In this document: positions 38,120-44,041 of the stretch, piece by piece | Numbering within the stretch: position 1 is the stretch's first letter | Layout of the letters: each line of letters begins with the position of its first letter | Assembly: GCA_014799925.1 (NCBI GenBank) | Contig: JAAVHC010000024.1 | Span: 1 to 44,041, forward strand | Direction: 5' to 3' | From: Oscillibacter sp. | Lineage (GTDB): Bacteria; Bacillota; Clostridia; Oscillospirales; Oscillospiraceae | Length of the DNA stretch: 44,041 nucleotides | Notes under the pieces: model-generated | Told to the model about the DNA's origin: nothing | Databases searched by the model: none | The model's input: only the letters and a program-made list of their open reading frames with translations | Program-made: the position numbers and the translations under genes

Positions 38120-40018
38120 TTATTTCAGACTATCGATCACCTGCTGTATCCGCGCCTCGGACCAGGTGACGAAGACTTTGAATCTTCTGGCACGGACCTC
38201 CTCCCGGAACCACTCCAGCTCGGCGATCTTCTCGCCGTTGGTCATGCGGCCGCCGACGTACTCTCTGTACCAGCGCTCCAGGTCCAGAGGCGAAATCCGC
38301 TCTCCGGAGGCCCGTGTAAGCATGGGGATCATCCCCTTCCAGTCCGCCCACTCCCGGTAACGCAGGGATTCCACCATATAATCCACGCTGACGCCCGGCT
38401 GGGGCTGTATCTTCTCCAGATTCTCCCGGAAGGCCGCGGCACAGCCGCTGTCCGCCGGGTCCAGGGCGCACAGCGCGATTTCCAGCGGCGCGGCGGTGTA
38501 GACCCAGGTATTGTTCTTGTACCCGCTGGCCCGCCAGAGGGGAACGTCTCCCCCGATGGGCACCAGGGGCAGACTCATCAGCGCCGCCGCCCAGCGGCTG
38601 TCCAGGAAGGGCCTGCCCCGCACACGCCCCGTGAGCAGTCCCAAACCGAAGAGGATGCCCAGCCGCTGGTTCCGGGTGCAGGCGTCCGGCTCCAGCATGG
38701 GAGCGAACCGCTCCCACACCGCCGCCGGGGACTCCGTCAGCCCTGCCGCCAGCACCAGCGGTTCATAATAGAGCCAGCCGTACTTTTCCGCCAGCTCCTC
38801 CGCCAGAGCCCTGAGCGCCGGGGACGGATTCCGCCAGATGGACGCCGACAGCAGTCCCGCAGGCAGGGGCCACTTTCCGTCCCTGCCCAGGAAGGGGGCC
38901 AGTTGGGTGACATTCCGCCGGTTCTGGAATGCGGACAAATTGGACTTCCACCGGGAGCGCTCCCCCGCGTACCACGCCGCCAGTTCCCGGTACAGCTCCA
39001 GCATGGCGGGGCTGTCCTTTCCCAGGCAGGCCTGAAAAAGGGCTTCCAGCCCCTGCCAGAGGACGGTTCCCCAGTTGGGGGCGTCCTTGGCGAAAATCTT
39101 GTCCAGCTGCATTCCCATCAGATCGGCGATCAGATCGCCGTGGAGCGGGTTGTCCGAACCGCTCAAGGCCTGGAGCACGGTCTCCGGCTTCTTTTTTGCC
39201 AGCTCCCGGGTATAGGCCGCCGCCGCCGGGCCGGTCAGGCAGACCATCGCCTGGATGGCTTTCTCCTGGCACTCGCCTTTTTCACTCTTACAGAACGTCT
39301 TGATGCGCTCAAAGTTCTCCTCGCTGTGCCGCAGGGTGTAGATCAGCGGGGCGCGGACGTCCCTGCCGGCGTCCGTCAGCTGGGCGAGGAACCATTCCGT
39401 CTCCCTCCCGCCGGCGATGGCGTCGATGACCTCCACCCGCCGGGCCATGGCCCGCTTGCCCCTGGGATCGAAATTTTCTTTCAGCAGCGGCACCACAGAA
39501 GGGCCCAGCTGCTTGAGGATACCGGCGTTCTGGTCCGCCATGCCGCCGGAACTGTCCCCCAGGCCCGCAATGAGGGCGGGCAGGACCCGGAAGTCACGGA
39601 AAAACTCCGGATGGTTCTCCCAGGCCAGGCGCACAACGGCTTCCCGCCGCCCGCCGGTCCCGGTCAGAGCGTTAAGCAGAGGCGAGAGCTGGCCGTGAGA
39701 GAGGGACAGGCAGGTCCCGCACCCAGCGGGCAGGGGAATCAGCTCACCCTCCATGCCGCTTTTGCCCTGGGTGTAAGCCACCGCGTCCACCAGGGCCAGC
39801 GTATCCAGCAGGAGTCCCGCCCGTTCCTTTGGAGGAGCGGCCAGGAGCTGTTCCAGCCCGGCGGAAATCCGCCCAAACACGGGACTGGCGGCGGCCAGAG
39901 GCTTCATGGCCTCCGCCGCCCGCCGGAGCCGGAAATCCTCGTCCAGCAGACCCACCCCGGCGATGGCCGCCGCCTCCAGGCGCTCCTTGACGTCGTATAA
40001 AGGCTGCAAGCTGCTCAT
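38120..40018 (-). CDS. HEAT-repeat-like protein B, tandem paralogue
   Basis: This 632-aa all-helical protein has repeated FxxxLxxxLxxx and LIAGLGD-type units, suggesting HEAT or ARM repeats. Its first ~210 residues (MSSLQPLYDVKERLEAAA start; FGRISAGLEQLLA; HPEFFRDFRVLPALIAGLGD; NFDPRGKRAMARRVEVIDAI) are strongly similar to the protein encoded just upstream; the rest is clearly diverged. ATG 40018 overlaps the upstream TGA (ATGA). No catalytic motif is seen. It probably serves as a scaffold in the MoxR/VWA system. Confidence 0.85.
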   Translation of the reverse strand: MSSLQPLYDVKERLEAAAIAGVGLLDEDFRLRRAAEAMKPLAAASPVFGRISAGLEQLLAAPPKERAGLLLDTLALVDAVAYTQGKSGMEGELIPLPAGCGTCLSLSHGQLSPLLNALTGTGGRREAVVRLAWENHPEFFRDFRVLPALIAGLGDSSGGMADQNAGILKQLGPSVVPLLKENFDPRGKRAMARRVEVIDAIAGGRETEWFLAQLTDAGRDVRAPLIYTLRHSEENFERIKTFCKSEKGECQEKAIQAMVCLTGPAAAAYTRELAKKKPETVLQALSGSDNPLHGDLIADLMGMQLDKIFAKDAPNWGTVLWQGLEALFQACLGKDSPAMLELYRELAAWYAGERSRWKSNLSAFQNRRNVTQLAPFLGRDGKWPLPAGLLSASIWRNPSPALRALAEELAEKYGWLYYEPLVLAAGLTESPAAVWERFAPMLEPDACTRNQRLGILFGLGLLTGRVRGRPFLDSRWAAALMSLPLVPIGGDVPLWRASGYKNNTWVYTAAPLEIALCALDPADSGCAAAFRENLEKIQPQPGVSVDYMVESLRYREWADWKGMIPMLTRASGERISPLDLERWYREYVGGRMTNGEKIAELEWFREEVRARRFKVFVTWSEARIQQVIDSLK

Positions 40019-41934
40019 TTTCCCATCCCCCACCACACGTTCCATTCCGGGTAGGGCTTCCCGGCTTTCAGAAGCTCGATGGTGTAGGGGATGGCTCTTT
40101 CCGCTGTCTCCTGGGCGCCCTTGTAGATTCCCTTGGAGGCCAGAGCCTCCTCCAGAAGCCCAATGACCTCCTCGGGCGGCAGAGCCTGGGCGGCTTTTTC
40201 CATCAGCTCCCACAGGACAGACAGACGGTTGGCTTTGGGGTTTTTCACCATGGCGTCTCCCAATACGCCCCTGGGACTGCCGCCCAGCTGGAACAGCCAG
40301 CGGCTGTAGGTATACGCCAGCCCGGTCTCCTGGATCCTCTTCCGGAGGTAGGGGATCAGCAGCCGGCGTGTTTCGGCCTCCGACGGGTCAACCAGCTTCA
40401 TCAGGTCCAGGTCAAACTTGTTCACATTCTCCCAATAATAGGAGAACGGAGGAACGCCTCTCCCAGGCACATCTGTATAAACCGCTTGCGTAAGCCGCTC
40501 GATCCATCTCCGGTCCAGGGGCTCGGCGGTGGGCTGGCCGCCGTAGACGACATACCGCCCCTGCTCCTGGTTCCACCACACATCCCCCAGCGCACGAAGC
40601 AGGACGTTGTTGAGCGTTCGTTTGCGGTCGGCGTCCAGAAGGGGCTTTTTCGTCAGGACGCAGGGAGCAAATTTCTTATAGACCTCCGCCGCGGGACGGG
40701 CGAGCAGGGCGGCCAGGAAGCTGATATGCAGATACCGCGTCATACCGGGCCGCCGGTCCCACAGCTCCAGGCAGAAGTCCCGCAAAGGACCGGGGCCGGA
40801 GGTACGCAGGCTGTCCCGCAGGCTGTCCGTCAGCCTCACCCCAGCGAAAATGGAGTTGCCCTTTTCATTGGTCAGTACGTCGAAGGCCTCCATATGGCTG
40901 TCAGCCCAGCGCCAGAGCTCCAGCATCGGCGCGGACGCTTTTTTCCCGATGGCCTGGCACCAGTGGGAAAGCTCCAGCTGTTCCTCCTCAGAAACAGGGC
41001 CCCCCTTTGCCAGCATCCCTTCCAGCTGCTCCCGCAGGCCGGTGGCCAGCAGCGCCGCGGCCCACTCTGTATCCGTATCCCGCAGGAATCTTACGGAACC
41101 GCTGTTTTTTTTCAGCTCTGCCGTCCAGAATTCCCGCACCGCGTCTCCGTCCTGCCTGGCCAGCGCTTGCAGGGCAGCTTCCCGGCTGCCGCTTCGCTCG
41201 GTCTTGATCAGGTCCAGCAGAAGGGCGGTATTGTCCGGGGCGTCGCCCAGGGCCAGGATGACCGCCACACGCACATCCTTCCTTGCCTCCGGCAGGACCT
41301 CCCGGAGCCAGGGAGAGGCTGCCTCGCCCTCGATGGCGGCGATAACCTCCGCCCGGCGGGCCATGGCCCGGTTCCCGGCGGGATCAAAGTCCTGTTTCAG
41401 CAGGGGCAGGGCGGCAGGACCCACCCCCTTCAATATTTTAGCGTTCAGATCGGCGATCTCGCCGTAGCCGTCCCCTAATCCGGCCACTACCGCCGGCATC
41501 ACCCGGAAATCCCTGAAGAACTCGGGGTGGTCCTCCCAGGCGGACTGGATGACCTCCATCCGTCCGCCGCCGGTGGTGGTCAGGGCGGTCAGCAGGGGCT
41601 GGATCTGCCCGTGGGAAATCTGTATGTACGTCCCGCCGCCGGTGGGCAGAGGGGTGATCTCGCCCTCCATCCCGCTCCTGCCCTGGGTATAGGCCACCGC
41701 GTCCACCAGGGCCAGCGTGTCCAGCAGAAGTCCGGCCCGGTCCGGCCCGGGAGCGGAGAGGAGCCTGTCCAGTCCGGCGGAAATCTTCCCGAAGACCGGA
41801 CTGGCGGCGGCCAGGGGCTTCATGGCCTCCGCCGCCCGCTGGAGACGGAAATCCTCGCTCAGCAGGCCCGTGCCCGCAACGGCTGCGGCCTCCAGGCGCT
41901 CTTTTACATCATAAAGAGGCTGTAAACTGCTCAT
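40015..41934 (-). CDS. HEAT-repeat-like protein A, tandem paralogue
   Basis: The 639-aa helical-repeat protein is the first of a tandem pair, nearly identical to protein B at its start (MSSLQPLYDVKERLEAAA). Units such as FRVMPAVVAGLGDGYGEIAD, LPEARKDVRVAVILALGD and REAALQALARQDGDAVREF are typical HEAT. The C-terminal half has its own features (YWENVNKFDLDLMKLVDPSE). ATG 41934 lies 14 nt after the SWIM stop, with GAGGGGGCGGC upstream. In E. coli a HEAT/WGR protein (MolR/YehI) sits near the yehL set, so this may be its functional counterpart (inference). Confidence 0.85.
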   Translation of the reverse strand: MSSLQPLYDVKERLEAAAVAGTGLLSEDFRLQRAAEAMKPLAAASPVFGKISAGLDRLLSAPGPDRAGLLLDTLALVDAVAYTQGRSGMEGEITPLPTGGGTYIQISHGQIQPLLTALTTTGGGRMEVIQSAWEDHPEFFRDFRVMPAVVAGLGDGYGEIADLNAKILKGVGPAALPLLKQDFDPAGNRAMARRAEVIAAIEGEAASPWLREVLPEARKDVRVAVILALGDAPDNTALLLDLIKTERSGSREAALQALARQDGDAVREFWTAELKKNSGSVRFLRDTDTEWAAALLATGLREQLEGMLAKGGPVSEEEQLELSHWCQAIGKKASAPMLELWRWADSHMEAFDVLTNEKGNSIFAGVRLTDSLRDSLRTSGPGPLRDFCLELWDRRPGMTRYLHISFLAALLARPAAEVYKKFAPCVLTKKPLLDADRKRTLNNVLLRALGDVWWNQEQGRYVVYGGQPTAEPLDRRWIERLTQAVYTDVPGRGVPPFSYYWENVNKFDLDLMKLVDPSEAETRRLLIPYLRKRIQETGLAYTYSRWLFQLGGSPRGVLGDAMVKNPKANRLSVLWELMEKAAQALPPEEVIGLLEEALASKGIYKGAQETAERAIPYTIELLKAGKPYPEWNVWWGMGK

Positions 41935-41948
41935 TTTGCCGCCCCCTC

Positions 41949-43391
41949 TCAATATAGCAGCCGGATGACCTGCTCCGGCGTCACTACGCTGTAGGGATGG
42001 AGGCAGATGGTTTTATCCGCCTCATCGTAGAACATTAAGCCGAAGAGGGCGCTGCCCGCCGGGATGGCCGCCGGCAGCATGGCGAGCCTCGCCGTGGAGG
42101 CGTGGTCCGCTCCATCCTCCCGGCGGTCCCGCAGAACGACCCGCCCGCCCTTGGGGTCCTCCAGGACGAAGGTCTCCCCTATCGTGCCGATCTGCCCAAT
42201 GGGGACAAGCACGGCCATATATTTCGGCAGCAGCGTATTCTTGATCTGCCCCTTCACCAGCTTCACCGCAGCCGCCAGGTCCGGCTGGGCCAGAGTGGGC
42301 AGAGCGGCCTGCTCTTCCGGCGTAACGGGCCGGGTGGAGGCGCTGTCCCAGCGGATGCGCCGGTTCCCCTCTCCAGGGTAGGTACACAGCACCGGCACCT
42401 CCAGCAGGTCAAAGCGGCTGTCGTCGCCTTTGACATACTTGAGGGCCTTGGCGGGACGGAGATTCAACGTCTGGTCGATCTGTCCGGTGGCAGTATCCAG
42501 CCACCAGCCCCGCTCGCAGAACTCTTTTTTCGCTTCGTCGTAGGTCACATCGAAGGAAAGCTGGACCAGCTTCGCGTTCTCCCGGAACGCGCCGATGGCC
42601 TGCAGGTCCTCCAGCTTCCAAACGCCGCCCAGCGCCTCGAAAAGGACGGTATCCTCGGCGGAACAGGACCCTTCCTCCAGCTTCTGCTGGAGAAAGACCC
42701 GGGCCTTCTTGATGGTGGAGTGGAGGGCGATGAGCACCCGCAGAGCCTCGCTGTAGGCCGCCTGGGCCTGAGCGGGGTTCTTCTGCACCGTGCGGACAGT
42801 CAGAGCGATGCGGGAAAAGGCGGTCTGGAGCCCGGTGAGGTAGCTGCTGCCCAGGTCCTTGGCCAGCTTGTCGTAGCTCTGGGCGGAAGAACCCGACAGG
42901 GTCCCCACTCCGGCGGTCAACAGCTCAGAGACCATTTTCTCCGCCATGTCCAGCCCCGCCAGCTGCTTATCCAGCTTTTTCTTCCGGGCGGCGGCGTTGG
43001 GCTTCTTGGGTTTTGCGGGAGTCGAGGCGGCAGACTCTTTTTTCGCGGCTCTGGCGGCCTGCCTGGCCCGCTTGTCCGCGATGTCCTGGGGAATGTCCGC
43101 CGTCTCGAAGGGCTTTTGCCCCAATATCTCAAAGAGAAGTCCCAGGGCGTGCTTGCACGGGAACTGCCTGCTGGGACAGGAGCAGCGGCAGACGGGAGCC
43201 TCCGGCTCGGTGAAGTCGGCGGAGACCCGGTAGGGATTTTTTCCGCTCCCGGCACACTCAGCCCAGTAGAGTGTTTGATCGGCTGTTTTGCGGTGAGCGG
43301 AAAAACTGCCCTTTTTTGAGAGTTTCCGCCCATTCTCCGCAGCGGCAGGATTCGGAGCCAGAAGGAGGATGGACTGCTCGGTCAGAGACAT
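41949..43391 (-). CDS. SWIM zinc-finger protein (YehQ-like), first gene of the MoxR operon
   Basis: The 480-aa protein has a SWIM motif CxCx(n)CxH: VCRCSCPSRQFPCKHALGLLF, with Cys70, Cys72, Cys79 and His81. SWIM fingers bind zinc and mediate DNA or protein contacts. A Lys/Ala-rich linker (about 105-140), a helical central part and a C-terminal domain (about 260-480) follow. I chose ATG 43391 with GAAGG about 9 nt upstream; the frame extends further only through the promoter. A promoter at 43440-43468 starts the six-gene unit. The gene set matches E. coli yehL-yehM-yehP-yehQ in content. Confidence 0.9.
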   Translation of the reverse strand: MSLTEQSILLLAPNPAAAENGRKLSKKGSFSAHRKTADQTLYWAECAGSGKNPYRVSADFTEPEAPVCRCSCPSRQFPCKHALGLLFEILGQKPFETADIPQDIADKRARQAARAAKKESAASTPAKPKKPNAAARKKKLDKQLAGLDMAEKMVSELLTAGVGTLSGSSAQSYDKLAKDLGSSYLTGLQTAFSRIALTVRTVQKNPAQAQAAYSEALRVLIALHSTIKKARVFLQQKLEEGSCSAEDTVLFEALGGVWKLEDLQAIGAFRENAKLVQLSFDVTYDEAKKEFCERGWWLDTATGQIDQTLNLRPAKALKYVKGDDSRFDLLEVPVLCTYPGEGNRRIRWDSASTRPVTPEEQAALPTLAQPDLAAAVKLVKGQIKNTLLPKYMAVLVPIGQIGTIGETFVLEDPKGGRVVLRDRREDGADHASTARLAMLPAAIPAGSALFGLMFYDEADKTICLHPYSVVTPEQVIRLLY

Positions 43392-43439
43392 GGTAATACC
43401 TTCTTTCGTGAGAGGTTTTCGCATCTGATGGCATGGGTG

Positions 43440-43468
43440 ATTATACCATATCCCGCCTTGCAGGGCAA
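43440..43468 (-). promoter_or_regulatory. Promoter of the SWIM-HEAT-MoxR-VWA operon
   Basis: Reverse strand TTGCCC (43468-43463), 17 nt, TATAAT (43445-43440), 49 bp upstream of the start codon. CTTGC-AGG-GCAAG (43457-43469) is a small inverted repeat overlapping the -35 box. Confidence 0.78.
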
Positions 43469-43690
43469 GCCATATGTCGCCTCCCCAATGTCGGTGCCGG
43501 TTTATATCATTTCCGGATTGAAAATGAAGACAACATGCTTCGCGTGAATTTATTACGCTGGCAATGATTCCTCCGGCAATCTATAGACGCAGCAAGCTTT
43601 TGGATGATTCAATTGCCGAAGTAATAATGATACCTGCGCAAATCGAATGCCGCGAATGAGAGGCGCCTGCGTTTCGGCCCTGAGACGACA

Positions 43691-43717
43691 AAAGACACGG
43701 CTGACTGCCGTGCCTTT
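43691..43717 (-). terminator. Terminator downstream of the carboxyltransferase gene
   Basis: On the reverse strand AAAGGCACGGC pairs with GCCGTGTCTTT (10 of 11 pairs, 5-nt loop), followed by TTGTCG. It is 175 bp after the carboxyltransferase stop. Confidence 0.82.
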
Positions 43718-43891
43718 CATCGCCCGGAAATAATACTTTGATTTGAACGCTTTCAGCGGTCGGAGGCATCCAGTGCTCCCAGCTATCGGAATATGGCATG
43801 CAAAGGCCGTCTTTCATATTCGCCCGAAGCTGCCGCAAAATCCGCGGCTTCTTTTCCCGGCCAAAAGCAAGTCCCTCCCTTTTATCAGGCC
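43718..43891. other. Stretch between carboxyltransferase gene and its terminator
   Basis: A reverse-strand frame starting with GTG at 43895 covers this region but has no clear ribosome binding site and continues through the terminator to 43581, so I do not call it a gene. 43470-43690, between the terminator and the SWIM promoter, also shows no gene. Confidence 0.4.
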
Positions 43892-44041
43892 TCACAGCGG
43901 AATGTTGCCATGTCTTTTTGGATATTCCGCCCTCCCCTTACCGGACAAAACCTCCAAAGCCCCCGCAATCCGTTTTCGGGTGTCTTTGGGGTCGATCACT
44001 TCATCAATGTATCCCCGTTTCGCCGCAAGATAGGGATTCAA
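43892..44041 (-). CDS. Carboxyltransferase subunit of a biotin-dependent acyl-CoA carboxylase or decarboxylase, C-terminal end
   Basis: Only the last 49 residues are in the window. NPYLAAKRGYIDEVIDPKDT followed by RKRIAGALEVL is the standard C-terminus of the PccB/MmdA type carboxyltransferase (NPYxAAxxGyIDdVIxPxxTR). These proteins move carboxyl groups between biotin and acyl-CoA, either as propionyl/methylmalonyl-CoA enzymes or as part of a Na+-pumping decarboxylase. The stop is at 43892-43894. Which enzyme it is cannot be told from this fragment. Confidence 0.9.
   Translation of the reverse strand: MNPYLAAKRGYIDEVIDPKDTRKRIAGALEVLSGKGRAEYPKRHGNIPL

Noticed and set aside
43581-43895. 104-aa reverse ORF after the carboxyltransferase gene
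   Set aside because: It runs through a strong terminator (43691-43717), lacks a ribosome binding site and has no recognised domain.

Overview
This window looks like chromosomal DNA from a GC-rich anaerobic Clostridia, most likely an Oscillospiraceae gut bacterium (Oscillibacter/Flavonifractor/Lawsonibacter type). That placement is inferred from strong AGGAGG-type ribosome binding sites, TTGnnn-N17-TATAAT promoters, a long-form Fhs with separate FchA and FolD, a THF-riboswitch-controlled FolT, and hairpin-rich intergenic repeats. No rRNA or tRNA gene and no CRISPR array is visible.

Region 1 (1-3.4 kb) is a decayed mobilizable element. An oriT-like cluster of inverted repeats precedes a MobA/MobL relaxase pseudogene with two frameshifts and an ATA in place of the start codon. 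Then come a small intact HTH gene, a ParB-like N-terminal stub, and a tyrosine integrase fragment in reverse orientation that has lost its catalytic C-terminus.

Region 2 (3.4-13.9 kb) is housekeeping: nadE, two YitT/YczE-type membrane proteins, a DUF4230 protein, pepF, a GNAT acetyltransferase, a CBS-type Mn-dependent pyrophosphatase and a DUF3786 protein. Many promoters, bidirectional terminators and candidate operators can be read directly.

Region 3 (13.9-23 kb) is a one-carbon/folate locus: THF riboswitch plus terminator, a 27-codon upstream ORF overlapping folT, folT with an unusual extracytoplasmic extension, fhs, a 45-aa ORF, fchA, folD, a DUF1576 membrane protein and 5-formyl-THF cyclo-ligase. 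FolT would import folate. Fhs, FchA and FolD interconvert formate, formyl-, methenyl- and methylene-THF. The cyclo-ligase salvages 5-formyl-THF. A three-gene regulator cassette (DUF6809-like, HTH, hypothetical) with a large dyad operator interrupts the locus and is bordered by dispersed repeats. A similar ~70-nt element follows both fhs and fchA.

Region 4 (23-33.3 kb) holds udk, an RNHCP protein, a GH13 glycosidase, an M18 aminopeptidase, an acyl-ACP thioesterase, a SEDS protein, hemW, secreted or membrane proteins and an MFS transporter. A perfect chromosomal parS site lies at 31663-31678, suggesting an origin-proximal position. A 139-bp TIR-bounded MITE-like element lies at 33293-33431.

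Region 5 (33.5-43.4 kb) is the most unusual block. It is one tightly coupled six-gene operon encoding a SWIM zinc-finger protein, two tandem HEAT-like paralogues, a MoxR-type AAA+ ATPase, a DUF5682 protein and a VWA/MIDAS protein. It resembles the poorly understood E. coli yehL-yehM-yehP-yehQ set, with a duplicated HEAT component. The window ends in the 3' end of a biotin-dependent carboxylase carboxyltransferase gene.
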